A DNA stretch of 64,000 nucleotides from Spirochaetaceae bacterium (GTDB lineage Bacteria > Myxococcota_A > UBA9160 > UBA4427): positions 1 through 64,000 of the forward strand of contig JACKFD010000002.1 in NCBI GenBank assembly GCA_020632655.1, given 5' to 3'. Both the position numbers and the translations under genes were made by a program. Shown in pieces: positions 41,682-50,895 of the stretch; positions within the stretch are counted from its first letter, which is position 1; each line of letters opens with the position of its first letter. The notes below the pieces were generated by a model, which saw nothing but the letters and a program-made list of their open reading frames with translations, searched no databases and was not told where the DNA came from.

Positions 41682-43217
41682 ATGCAGAGAGGACCCGGCC
41701 CGACCCGTCCCGACGGGCCGATCCGCCGCCGGGGGCCCGCGCAGCGCGCGTGCGGTGCGGCCGCGTTCCTGCCGATGGTCCTCGTGGCCTGTGCCTCGCT
41801 GCCCGGCGCGGAGCTGCGCGACGCGGGGACGATGCGGCAGTCGTATGCCCTCGCCGGGGACGCCGGGCCCGTCGTCGTGCTCGAGTCGGGACTGGGCAAC
41901 GGCAAGGGATCGTGGGCGCCCGTCTTCACCGACCTCTCGGGCTTCGCCCGCGTGCTCGCCTACGATCGCGCCGGCTATGGCCGGAGCCGATCGCCCGAGG
42001 CGACGCGCGACGCCGCGACGATCGTCGAGGAGCTCCGCGATCTGCTCGTCCATCTCGAGCTGCCGCCGCCCTGGGTGCTGGTCGGACACTCGATCGGTGG
42101 GCAGTTCGTCGAGCTCTTCGCGCGGACGCATCCGGAGGAGGTGGCAGGGGTCGTCTTCGTCGATGCGCGGCACGTCGACTTCTCGGAGCGCTGCCAGACC
42201 GAGCAGGTCGAACGATGCGACCTGCCGGCGATCGCGAGGTGGACCCTGCCGGCGGCCGCTCGCGCCGAGCTGCGCGCCGTCCCCGCGACCGAGCGCGAGA
42301 TCCGCGCCGCGGCGCCGTTTCCGCCGATCCCCGTACGCGTCCTGAGCGCGATGAAGCGACCCGAGCGCATGCCGAACCTGCGTCGCGTATGGGCGGAGTC
42401 CCAGGCGGACCTCGCCCGATCGAGCCCGCTTGCACGGCAGGAGACTTGCTCCGAATGTGGGCATTACCTGCATCACGACGCACCGGAGCGCGTGGTCGAG
42501 GCCGTGCGCTCGATCCTGCGGGAGGTCGAGGCACAGGCGGCGAGCACACGGACGCGAGCTGGCCGAGACGAGGGAGGGGGGCTTCCGGTCGGCTCTCCCG
42601 GAGAAGAAGGAGGGACGGACGACATGGACGAGTGGAGACGCCTGCGCGGACTCGAGCGCGCGCAGTGGAGCGACGAGGTCCGCAGTCTGCTCGCGGCGAC
42701 GGAGGGGCCCGTCGGAGAGATGGTGGGCGATGCCCGGCCGCAGACGCTGAACATCCTGCTCCAGCTGGCGCACCTGCCGAAGGTGCTGGGGCCCTTCCTT
42801 GGTTATGCGTCGGCGCTCGCGCTCGAGGGCAAGCTCTCGCGGCGGGACCACGAGCTCGTCGCGCTGCGTGCGATCTGGCACGCGCGCTCGGACTTCGAGT
42901 GGGGGCATCACGTGGCCTTCGCCCGCGTTGCGGGACTCACGGAGGCGGAGATCGCGCGGATTCCGTCGGGTCCCGCGGAGCCCGCGTGGGACGAGGCGGA
43001 TCGGCTGCTGCTCGAGGCGACGGACGCGCTCTGTGCGTCGCAGACCGTCGACGACGCGATCTGGGCGCGGCTGCGTGCGCGGCTCTCGGATGCGGAGCTC
43101 GTCGAGCTGCCGATGCTGGTCGGCACGTACACGATGCTGTCGATGGTCGCGAACGCGACGGGCGTGCCGCTCGAGCCGGGCTTCCCTTCGCTGCCGGAGC
43201 CTGCGGCCGGGCGTTGA
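41682..43217 (+). CDS. alpha/beta hydrolase lipoprotein in frame with a carboxymuconolactone-decarboxylase-like domain
   Basis: A 511-residue frame. Residues ~20-300 form an exported lipoprotein hydrolase: lipobox 'VLVACAS', nucleophile 'VGHSIGGQF', acid and His near 'FVDARH' and 'CGHYLHHDAP'. No stop separates it from a CMD/AhpD-like helical domain (about 315-511) with 'DHELVALRAIWHARSDFEWG', which lacks the usual CxxC. ATG 41682 follows GAGGAGG at six bases. An ATG at 42624 starting the CMD part has a GGAGG ten bases upstream, so it may also be made separately. CMD proteins are normally cytoplasmic, so one translocated fusion would be odd; a lost stop codon is possible. Confidence 0.8.
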   Translation: MQRGPGPTRPDGPIRRRGPAQRACGAAAFLPMVLVACASLPGAELRDAGTMRQSYALAGDAGPVVVLESGLGNGKGSWAPVFTDLSGFARVLAYDRAGYGRSRSPEATRDAATIVEELRDLLVHLELPPPWVLVGHSIGGQFVELFARTHPEEVAGVVFVDARHVDFSERCQTEQVERCDLPAIARWTLPAAARAELRAVPATEREIRAAAPFPPIPVRVLSAMKRPERMPNLRRVWAESQADLARSSPLARQETCSECGHYLHHDAPERVVEAVRSILREVEAQAASTRTRAGRDEGGGLPVGSPGEEGGTDDMDEWRRLRGLERAQWSDEVRSLLAATEGPVGEMVGDARPQTLNILLQLAHLPKVLGPFLGYASALALEGKLSRRDHELVALRAIWHARSDFEWGHHVAFARVAGLTEAEIARIPSGPAEPAWDEADRLLLEATDALCASQTVDDAIWARLRARLSDAELVELPMLVGTYTMLSMVANATGVPLEPGFPSLPEPAAGR

Positions 43218-43534
43218 GGCCGCCGGCGGGCGCCCGGTCTACCCCCGTGTGCGGACCGCGTGCCGCGTGCGCCCGGTCTGCGTCCCGATCTGGACTCCGC
43301 GCCGCAGGTGCCGATCCCGGATCTCCGCAGGGCGGCGCCTCCCGGCGTACCTCGGAGCTCGCCCGGCAGGAATCCGCCCGGCCCGTGTAACCCTTCGCTC
43401 CGCTTCCGGTTGGATCCGATCGGATGGGTGCCGCGCCGGCTCGGAGCCGGCCTCGCACGGGACGACCCGTCCCCCTATCCCGGGCCGCGCTGGCCCGGGC
43501 AAGGGATGTGCAGAGAGCCCGAAAGGAGCACGCA
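43218..43534. other. upstream region of the ECF-linked cluster
   Basis: No gene. It carries a GTAACC-N16-GTT motif (43387-43411) about 120-150 bases before the next start, described separately. Confidence 0.5.
43387..43411 (+). promoter_or_regulatory. GTAACC-N16-GTT motif, candidate ECF promoter
   Basis: GTAACC at 43387-43392, 16 bases, then GTT at 43409-43411. The same arrangement occurs at 45235-45259 upstream of the ECF sigma gene in the same cluster. Conservation of both the hexamer and the spacing suggests a sigma-specific promoter. Confidence 0.4.
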
Positions 43535-44209
43535 ATGAGACTCTCCCGTCGAACTCCGCTCGTCCTCGTGATGAGCGTGACGACTGCCCTGATGGGCCTG
43601 CTGATCGCAGGCGACGCCTTCGCCGGTCGCTTCGAGCGGCGCGTCGAACGCGCGGGACCGCGCGGCGAGACCCGCACCTGGACGCATCGCCACGAGGTGC
43701 GCCGCGCCGAGGGGCGCGTCGAGCGGCACAGCGAGCACGAGGGTCCGAACGGCCGTGGCTTCACGACGGATGCTCGCGTCGAACGGACCGAGGATGGCGC
43801 GCGGCGCGAGGTGAAGCGGGTGGGGAACGATGGCCGCACGATGCATCGCGAGAGCGAGATGGTGCGGACCGAGGACGGATTCCATCGCGACACGACCATG
43901 ACGGGTCCGCAGGGCCAGACGCGCACGACCGAGGTCGACGTCGTGCGCGATCGGGAGGCGGGCACGGTCTCCCGCACGGCGACGCATACGCTGCCCGACG
44001 GACGCCAGGCCACGAGCGAGTCCCTCGTGACGCGCACGGAGGACGGTCGGACGCGCAGCACGACGCGCACGGGCCTGAATGGCGGCACGCGCGAGGTCGA
44101 CGTCGAGGTCACGCGGGATCCCGAGACGCGAACGCGAACGCGCACCGTGACCCGGACCGGTACGCCGCCCGGAGGCGACGCCGGCGACGCGGGAGCGACC
44201 GCGCCCTGA
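43535..44209 (+). CDS. secreted Arg/Thr/Glu-rich repeat protein
   Basis: Not a family I recognise. 224 residues with a signal peptide ('TALMGLLIAGDAFAG') and a polar body of imperfect ~25-30-residue repeats containing 'VxRTEDG' and 'GPxGxTRTxEVxVxRD'. The composition is strongly Arg/Thr/Glu/Asp, with no Cys and no hydrophobic core. Such polar beta-repeat proteins may be periplasmic. AGGAG lies seven bases before the ATG. It is followed closely by an outer-membrane-like gene and the ECF sigma gene, with a candidate promoter upstream. Confidence 0.8.
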   Translation: MRLSRRTPLVLVMSVTTALMGLLIAGDAFAGRFERRVERAGPRGETRTWTHRHEVRRAEGRVERHSEHEGPNGRGFTTDARVERTEDGARREVKRVGNDGRTMHRESEMVRTEDGFHRDTTMTGPQGQTRTTEVDVVRDREAGTVSRTATHTLPDGRQATSESLVTRTEDGRTRSTTRTGLNGGTREVDVEVTRDPETRTRTRTVTRTGTPPGGDAGDAGATAP

Positions 44210-44235
44210 CGCGACGAGCGGCCGGACACGATGCG

Positions 44236-45171
44236 GTGCTCGCGTGCCGCAGGAGAGGACTCCGCCCGGGCGGGGTCCTCTTCGTCGCGTTCTGCGTTCT
44301 GGCGCTCGCTGCGGCCTTCGAGTCGCGCGCGACCACGCAGGCGGCCACGCCGGCGGACGAGCCGAACAGTCGGCGGACCACGGTCGAAGCGGCCGAGGCG
44401 GCTGCGAAGGAAGGCAGACCCGTCGTGCTCGGTCTCTCGACGGGCTTCGACTACTACCGCGGCGACTACGGTGATCTCGACGTGGCCGAGTCGATGACCG
44501 TGCCGATCGCCGTGAGCGTCGACTACGGAGCCTTCGGCGTCGGATTGACGATCCCGCTCCGACGCGCGGAGATCGGCGCCGAGGTCTGCAACGCGGAGCG
44601 CCTGATCGAGGTCGCGCTCTGCCGGCGCTTCGCGGAGATCGCCCGAGACCGCGGTCTGCTCGACTTCGTCTCGGAGTCGAGCTGGGGACTCGGCGACGTG
44701 CAGCTCGACGCGAGCGGGACGTGGATTCCCGACGCGGTCTGGGCGCCCGCCATGACCGGCTTCGGGAGCGTGTCCTTCCCGACCGGCGACGTCGACAAGG
44801 CGCTCGGAACGGGCGGCTACGACGTCACGCTCGGCACCGACCTGTCGTGGCTCGCCGGTCCGACGCTGCCCTTCGTGTCCGCGGGCTACGTATTCGCCGA
44901 CGACGCCAAGGGACTCGGCCTCGAGAACTTCCCCTTCGCATCGGTCGGACTCGCCTGGGAGCCCGTGCGACCGCTGACCCTCTCCTTCTCCTACGACTGG
45001 CGGGGGCCAGCGGCGGAGGGCGAGGGCGACGCGCACTCGATCTCGCCCTCGGTCCTCTGGCGCCCCGGTCGGCACTTCTCGGTCGAGCTCTTCGGCGCCC
45101 TCGGTCTCTCGCGTTCGGCGCCCGACTACGGCGTCGGGACGCGCATCGCCCTGCGGATGCCCGTGCGATGA
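44236..45171 (+). CDS. outer-membrane beta-barrel-like exported protein
   Basis: A 311-residue exported protein with an N-terminal hydrophobic segment and a body of alternating strands such as 'GFDYYRGDYGDL', 'VSVDYGAFGVGLTIPL', 'FASVGLAWEPVRPLTLSFSYDW' and 'TRIALRMPVR', as in transporter-like outer-membrane barrels (OmpL/OprP-like or meta-pathway phenol type). The GTG at 44236 is the best in-frame start but lacks a strong Shine-Dalgarno, so the N-terminus is uncertain. It ends where the sigma frame begins (ATGA overlap). Probably co-regulated with it. Confidence 0.75.
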   Translation: MLACRRRGLRPGGVLFVAFCVLALAAAFESRATTQAATPADEPNSRRTTVEAAEAAAKEGRPVVLGLSTGFDYYRGDYGDLDVAESMTVPIAVSVDYGAFGVGLTIPLRRAEIGAEVCNAERLIEVALCRRFAEIARDRGLLDFVSESSWGLGDVQLDASGTWIPDAVWAPAMTGFGSVSFPTGDVDKALGTGGYDVTLGTDLSWLAGPTLPFVSAGYVFADDAKGLGLENFPFASVGLAWEPVRPLTLSFSYDWRGPAAEGEGDAHSISPSVLWRPGRHFSVELFGALGLSRSAPDYGVGTRIALRMPVR

Positions 45172-45234
45172 GTCCCGCGCTCGGGACGGGGCGGCGCGGG
45201 CTCCGGCCGAACGGGAGCGGCGGCGCGGTCTCGC

Positions 45235-45259
45235 GTAACCTCCCGCCCGATCGCGGGTT
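45235..45259 (+). promoter_or_regulatory. GTAACC-N16-GTT motif upstream of the ECF sigma gene
   Basis: GTAACC at 45235-45240, 16 bases, GTT at 45257-45259, just before the TTG start at 45276. It is the partner of the motif at 43387. If real it implies autoregulation; the leader would be only a few bases long, which is a weak point. Confidence 0.35.
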
Positions 45260-45275
45260 CGCAGGGGAGGAAGGG

Positions 45276-45902
45276 TTGGCGGAGGAGCCGGAGGAGCAGG
45301 ATGAACGGACGGCGACGCATGCGACGTCTCCTGCGTCCGATCCCGACGTCGGCCTCATGCTGCGTTTCCAGGCGGGTGACGAAGCGGCCTTCGACGCGCT
45401 CTTCGATCGCTGGTCCGGTCGGCTGCTGCGTTTCCTCGACCGCTTCGTGCGGGACGCGGCGACGGCCGAGGAGCTCCTCCAGGAGACCTTCCTGCGCGTG
45501 CACCGTGCGCGCGACCGTTATGTCCCGAGCGCGCGCTTCTCGACCTGGCTCTACCGCATCGCGACGAACCTCGCGATCAACGAGCGTCGCCGCGGCCGAA
45601 TCCGCCCCGTGCCTCTCGACGACGGAGACGGGTCGCCGCTCGATCCGCCGAGTCCCGAGGTCGGGAGCGATGCCCTCGTCGAGGCGAGGCGGCTCGGGGG
45701 CGCGCTCGTCGAGGCGCTCGACGAGCTGCCGCCGAGACAGGCGCAGGCGCTCTGGCTGGCGGCGGTCGACGGGCTCTCGTACGCGGAGATCGCCGGGGCG
45801 CTCGACACGTCGGAAGGCTCCGTGAAGGTGCTCGTCCATCGCGCGCGCGCGAAGCTGGCCCGGACCCTTTCGTCCGGAGAGGAGCTCGAAGATGACGGAT
45901 GA
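45276..45902 (+). CDS. ECF-type RNA polymerase sigma factor
   Basis: A 208-residue sigma-70 family ECF factor. Region 2 is 'LMLRFQAGDEAAFDALFD' through 'TWLYRIATNLAINERRR' and region 4 'LDELPPRQAQALWLAAVD...SYAEIAGALDTSEGSVKVLVHRARAKL'. A poorly conserved linker joins them. TTG 45276 with a GGAGGAAGGG-like site directly upstream is preferred; an ATG at 45168 overlapping the previous gene is in frame and also possible. The next gene, an anti-sigma factor, overlaps by 11 bases, the classical sigma/anti-sigma arrangement. Confidence 0.93.
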   Translation: MAEEPEEQDERTATHATSPASDPDVGLMLRFQAGDEAAFDALFDRWSGRLLRFLDRFVRDAATAEELLQETFLRVHRARDRYVPSARFSTWLYRIATNLAINERRRGRIRPVPLDDGDGSPLDPPSPEVGSDALVEARRLGGALVEALDELPPRQAQALWLAAVDGLSYAEIAGALDTSEGSVKVLVHRARAKLARTLSSGEELEDDG

Positions 45903-46840
45903 ATCGGATCGGCTTCCGTCGCTCGAAGACGGCGACGACGGGTCGGCTGCGGACGTCCTGCTCTCGGCCTGGATCGACGGCGAGCTGCCCGAGGCGGAGG
46001 CGCGTGCGCTCGAAGCGCGCATGGCCCGCGAGCCGGCACTCGCGCGGCGCGCGGCGGCGCTGCGTCGGGTGGACGAGACCTTGCGTGGGATCGAGGCGCG
46101 GCCCGTGCCGACGGATCTGCGCGCGCGACTCGCGGCGCGGATCGAGGCGACGCGGGTGTGGCCGAGCAGAACGGGCGGAGCCAGACGCCGCCGGGCCGGC
46201 GGATCCGGCGGGCGAGGTCGTCGACCTGGGAGCGCGGCGTCGTGCGCGCGGGCTGCGATGGGCGTCGCTCGTGGCGGCGGCGGGGCTCGCGGGGCTGCTC
46301 GGGCTGTGGGTGATGCGTTCGTCGGACGAGGAGGAGGCGACGCGCATCGCGGCCTCGCGCGAGGTCGTGCCGCCGATTCGGCGGGAGGTCGCGCGGGAGG
46401 AATCGCCGGATGTCGTCGGCGAGGTCGTCCCTTCGGAGCCCGAGATCGTGGCGTCGACCGCGGAGGAGGCGGACACCCGGCTGGCGCCCGACGCGCCAGT
46501 CGTGGCCGACGTGCCGACGGTGGAGCCGGATGCGTCGGTCGTGGCCGACGCGGCGGCGGTGGAGCCGGATGCGTCGGTCGCGGGCGAGCGGTCGGGATCG
46601 GAGCCGAGTGCGGCGATCGTCGCGGAGACCCTCGAGCCCGGGACCGGGGAGATGGACGTTGCCGAGACCCTCGAGTCCGTGACCGGGGAGACCGATGCGA
46701 CCGACCCCGAGCGCGATGGACTCTCGTCCGAGGAGCTCGCCCTGCTGCTCGAGCTCGAGACGATCGAGGATCTCGCCGTGATCGAGGCGCTCGATCTGCT
46801 GCTCGCGCTCGAGGCGGCGGATCTGGAGGACGCGGGATGA
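45892..46840 (+). pseudogene. anti-sigma factor, frameshifted
   Basis: The frame opening at ATG 45892 encodes an anti-sigma N-terminal domain ('LLSAWIDGELPEAEARALEARM'), without a zinc HxxxC motif. Around 46155-46200 the coding sense moves one frame forward: from there the other frame encodes one transmembrane helix ('LVAAAGLAGLLGLWVM') and a periplasmic Val/Glu/Asp-rich part with repeats 'VVADxxxVEPDAS', ending at 46840. One single-base indel explains this. Whether the gene is broken or the sequence wrong cannot be told. The two halves form a complete membrane anti-sigma factor matching the sigma gene upstream. Confidence 0.75.
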
Positions 46841-47543
46841 ATCGGCGCCGCCTCCTCGTTGCGCTGCTGCTCGTGCTGCAGGTGCTCGCGGCCTTCGCGG
46901 CGCAGGCGCAGGATCGTCGGCCGCGCGTCGTGCGGCGGCCGGCCCTGCGCGAGCGGATCTGGCAGATGCGCGAGGCGCCGAGCGAGCGACGCGAGCGCCT
47001 CGAGCGGCGGCGGGCTTGGCTGCGCGAGCGGGCGCGCGTCCGGATGGAGACGCCGGAGGAGCGTGAGGCGCTCCTCCGGGAGCTCGAGGAGGCGATCGAG
47101 GCGGAGCGTGCGACGCAGGGACTCGTGGCGGCGGACGCGCGCGCGCGGGCGGTCTCGGCCTCGGCGTGCGCGAAGGTCCGGGTGGCGGCCCGGGCGTCGA
47201 CGGGCGGCGGCTCTCGCCGGAGGCGCAGGCGCGGCTGCGGGCGCGATGGGCCGAGCTCTCGCCGGCGGAGCGGCGCGCGATGCGCGAGCGGCTCGCGGCG
47301 TTCCGGGCGCGGCCGCCGGAGGAGCGCGCGCGGGTCCGGGCGCGGCTCGCGCGCTGGCTCGAGGCGTCGGATGCGGAGCGGGCGGTCATGCAGGAGAAGG
47401 CCGAGCGATGGCGCGCGCTCTCGCCGGACGAGCAGGACGCGTTGCGCGAGCGATGGCGGAAGCTGCAAGGCATGGACCCGGAGGCGCGGCGGCGCGCCGT
47501 CACGGAGGCGCTCGGTCGGTTGGCGGAAGACGCCGAGGAGTGA
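46837..47543 (+). pseudogene. DUF3106 domain protein, frameshifted
   Basis: ATG 46837 overlaps the end of the anti-sigma frame (ATGA). The N-terminal frame has a signal peptide ('VALLLVLQVLAAFAAQAQ') and Arg/Glu-rich helices. Near 47110-47190 the sense continues in another frame with 'LSPEAQARLRARWAELSPAERRAM', the DUF3106 signature, to 47543. Proteins with this domain are periplasmic helical repeats of unknown role, often in sigma/anti-sigma operons. The indel is the second in a row, suggesting local sequence errors. Confidence 0.7.
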
Positions 47544-47567
47544 GCGGGTCGTGCTCGGGCGGACCGG

Positions 47568-48686
47568 ATGAAGGAGCCGACGAGCTCACAGCTTGCTAAT
47601 CGTCCCGGCATGTCGTCGCGATGGCATCCCGGCCAGCTCCTCTTCGTCGGCTTTTCCGGCGAGGTCGTGCCGCCGGATCTGGCCGAGCTGATCCGCGCCG
47701 GACGCATCGGCGGGGTCGTCGTCTTCCGGCGGAACGTGCGGGACCCTGATCAGGTGCGATGGCTCGTGGCGGAGCTGCACTCGCTCGCGCCGCCGGACGC
47801 ACCCCTCGTCGTCGCCCTCGATCAGGAGGGCGGCCGGGTCCAGCGCCTGCGCGCGCCCTGGACCGAGTGGCCGCCCATGCGCCAGCTCGGCGCGCGCTCG
47901 CCCGAGGACACGGCGCGCTTCGCTCGCGCGCTCGCCGTCGAGCTGCGCGACTGCGGCTTCGACCTCGACTTCGCCCCCGTCGTCGACGTCGACAGCAACC
48001 CGGACAACCCCGTGATCGGCGACCGCAGCTTCGCCTCGACGCCGGCGCGCGTCTCGGCCCATGCCCGCGCCTTCGTCGCCGCCCTGCAGGCCGAGGGCGT
48101 CGCCGCCTGCGCCAAACACTTCCCGGGCCATGGCGACACCGACCTCGACAGCCATCTCGCCCTCCCGAGCCTCGACCTCGACCTCGTGCGCCTGCGCGAG
48201 ATCGAGCTGCCGCCCTTCCGCGCCGCGATCGAGGCCGGGGTCGCGAGCGTGATGACGGCCCACGTCGTCTTCCCGCGCCTCGACGCGAAGCGCCCCGCGA
48301 CGCTCTCCCCCGACGTGATGGCCATGCTCCGCCACGAGCTCGGCTTCGACGGCGTCGTCTTCAGCGACGACATCGAGATGCGCGCCCTGGCCGACCATTG
48401 GTCGAGCCGCGAGTGCAGCGTCGGCGTCCTCGAGGCCGGCGTCGACTCGATCCTCGTCTGCTCGGACGCGCGGCTGCGCGACGAGGTCCTCGCGCATCTC
48501 GAGGCCGCGCCGGATGCGCTCGTCGAGCGACCCCTCGAACGCATGCAGCAGCTCAAGTCCCGCTATGCGGGCGGGCGATACGCAAGCGGCGGCGGTCCCC
48601 CCTACGCCGAGCATCAGGCGCTCGCGGCGCGGATCCGAGGCGAGGAGGCGGTCGCGGCGACGCACGATCCGACCGAGCGCGTCTAG
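47568..48686 (+). CDS. nagZ: beta-N-acetylhexosaminidase (glycoside hydrolase family 3)
   Basis: A 372-residue cytoplasmic NagZ-type enzyme that removes N-acetylglucosamine from peptidoglycan turnover products. Characteristic motifs are 'VVALDQEGGRVQRL', 'DLDFAPVVDVDSNPDNPVIGDRSF', 'ACAKHFPGHGDTDLDSH' with the catalytic histidine/aspartate pair, and 'FDGVVFSDDIEM' with the nucleophile. The C-terminal extension past residue ~330 is short. ATG 47568 is the longest choice; the Met at 47610, nearer the conserved start, lacks a ribosome binding site, so the N-terminus is uncertain. Confidence 0.95.
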   Translation: MKEPTSSQLANRPGMSSRWHPGQLLFVGFSGEVVPPDLAELIRAGRIGGVVVFRRNVRDPDQVRWLVAELHSLAPPDAPLVVALDQEGGRVQRLRAPWTEWPPMRQLGARSPEDTARFARALAVELRDCGFDLDFAPVVDVDSNPDNPVIGDRSFASTPARVSAHARAFVAALQAEGVAACAKHFPGHGDTDLDSHLALPSLDLDLVRLREIELPPFRAAIEAGVASVMTAHVVFPRLDAKRPATLSPDVMAMLRHELGFDGVVFSDDIEMRALADHWSSRECSVGVLEAGVDSILVCSDARLRDEVLAHLEAAPDALVERPLERMQQLKSRYAGGRYASGGGPPYAEHQALAARIRGEEAVAATHDPTERV

Positions 48687-48706
48687 ACGCGAACGAGGGG
48701 GCGGTC

Positions 48707-50661
48707 ATGGACGGACTCGAGGAACGACTCGCGCAGATCGAAGCGCGGCTCGCGCGGATCGAAGGGCGGCTCGGCGACGCGGCGGCTGCTCGAGAGGCCG
48801 CGGGTGCAGCCGCCGACCGGACGGACTCGGGTCCGTACGCAGGTGCGGCCCGCGCCGCGGGTGCAGCCGACGCGACCGGCCCCGCCGACTCGCCCGGACG
48901 CGCCCCGGGCGCGCGCCCGACCGTCGAGATCCACCCCTCCGCCTCCGTCTCGGCGCCCGCCGCCCGCACCCGCGGTCTCGGCACCCGCGCCGAGCTGACG
49001 GCGACGCGCCTGATGGCCTGGGGCGCGAGCGCCGCCTTCATCCTCGCCGCGGGCTATTTCGTGAAGCTCGTCTACGACGCCGGCTGGCTCACGCCTGCGC
49101 GCCAGGTCGGCCTCGCCGGCGCGTCGGGCATGGCCCTCATCGGCGCCGGTCTCGGCCTGTCGCGTTTCGACCGTGACTACTCGGCCTACCTTCCCGCCGT
49201 CGGCATCGTCGTCCTCTACCTCTCGATCTTTGCGGGCCACGTCTTCTACGGACTCTTCGGCCTGCCCGCCGCGTTCGTCGGCGTGGCGGGCGTGACCCTC
49301 GCCGCGCTCTGGCTCGGCCGACGCTTCGACCACTCGGCCTACGCGCTGCTCGCCGTGACCGGCACCTACGCGACGCCGCTGCTCGTCGAGGCCGCGCGCA
49401 CGGACGTGATCGACCTCGTCGTCTACTACTCGGCCTGGGGCCTCCTCTTCTCCTTCGTCGCGCTCCAGGAGCGCCGCCGCTCGATCTACCTGCTCGCCCT
49501 CTACTTCGCGCTCTTCGGCTTCGACATCGCCTTCCGCCTCACGGACCGAAGCGCCTGGCTCGCCGCCGTCCTCTACCAGCTCGTCCAGCTCCTCGTCTTC
49601 GCAGGCACGGCGGCCTTCTTCTCCGTCCGGCATAGACGCCCGATGACCGAGCTCGAGGCCGTCGTGCATGGCCTCGCCCTCTTCTACTTCTACGGCATCG
49701 AGTACAGCCTGCTCCATCGCTACGCCCCCGGCGCCGCACCCTGGGCCGCCCTTGCGAGCGTCGGCGTCGTGCTCGGGCTCTTCGAGTTCGCGCGTCGGCA
49801 GATCGGGGATCCCGATCGGATGCGCGCGAGCGGCACCCTCGTGAGTGCCTACGCGTCGATCGTCACGACCCACGTCGTCTTCTTCGAGCTGCTGCCGGAT
49901 CGATGGCAGGGCTGGGCGGCGATGCTCCTGCCGGCGAGCGCGGGGCTGCTCATGCGGCGGGGCGCCGGCATGTCGCCGGCGTGGTGGCCCGTCTACGCGA
50001 CGAGCGGGCTCGTCTTCGCCTTCGGCTTCTTCGAGGTCCTGACGACGGAGCCCGAGCACACGACGACGCCGATGCCCGAGCTCCTGATCGCGCTGCATGC
50101 GGCGTCGCTCTACGTCGCGGCGATGCTATTCAGGCGGCAGCGGGAGGGGCTCTTCGTGGCGCCCGTGCTGCTCTACGCGGGGCATCTCGCTCTGTTGACG
50201 GCGACCGTGCGGGTGCTCGACGAGCCGGTCGCGATCTCGGTCGTGTGGGCCGTGATCGCCGTCGCGATGCTGCTCTTCGCCGTGCGCCGCGACGATCGGA
50301 TGGTCGGGCAGTCCTCCTCGTCATCTTCCTGGCGTCGGCACTCAAGGTCCTGCTCTATGACCTCTCGGACGCGGCCCCCGCGATCCGTGTCGTCGTGCTC
50401 GTCGTGCTCGCCGCGAGCCTCTACGCCGGCGGCTGGCTCTACCAGCGGATGGGCGCGCAGGACGAGGAGCTGCATCCCGATCGCACGATCAACGAGCAGC
50501 TCAATCTGATCAAGCGGCTCTTCGCGGAGGGGCGGTCGGCCGAGGAGATCGCGCGGGAGCTCGCGGTCTCGGCAGGGGTGCCGCAGCTCGATCGGGATGG
50601 GGTCTGGACGGGGGAGGTCGTGGCGCGGATCGGGGGGGAGTTCGGGTTTCGGGGGGTGTAG
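48707..50661 (+). pseudogene. DUF2339 polytopic membrane protein, frameshifted near the 3' end
   Basis: ATG 48707 with GAGGGGG upstream opens a coiled-coil N-terminus ('LEERLAQIEARLARIEGRL'), an Ala/Pro/Gly linker, and then about a dozen or more transmembrane helices typical of DUF2339. At about 50305-50320 the sense moves to another frame, where 'LLVIFLASALKVLLYDLS' and the final 'GGWLYQRMG' continue the family pattern, followed by a long soluble C-terminus, ending at 50661. One indel restores a complete protein. Function of DUF2339 proteins is unknown. Confidence 0.8.
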
Positions 50662-50780
50662 AGAGGGGCTCGTCCCCGTGAACTCGCCGCCGGCAACCGC
50701 GACACGGCGAGCCTCCCGAACGGCACGACCGCAACCTGGACCCACGACAGCCTGAACCGGCTCACGACCGTCGAGCACCG

Positions 50781-50850
50781 CCGCAGCGACCTCACGGTCC
50801 TGGCCCGGTACCAGTACAGCCTCGACAACGCGGGCAACCGCCTGACGGTC
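50781..50850 (+). repeat. RHS junction repeat, left copy
   Basis: A 70-base segment encoding the YD-repeat 'RSDLTVLARYQYSLDNAGN', about 95% identical by eye to 51657-51726. The two copies flank the first toxin/immunity module and would allow recombination between RHS C-termini. Confidence 0.85.
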
Positions 50851-50895
50851 ATCGCTCAACGGCTGCTCGTAACGCTTGCGATTACTGCTTCTGCT

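Noticed and set aside
50290..50330. Programmed frameshift in the DUF2339 gene
   Set aside because: No slippery heptamer, no following structure that stands out, and two similar frameshifts nearby point to indels.
49903..50661. Separate gene for the DUF2339 C-terminus
   Set aside because: It continues the DUF2339 pattern and has no start site of its own; treated as the frameshifted tail.
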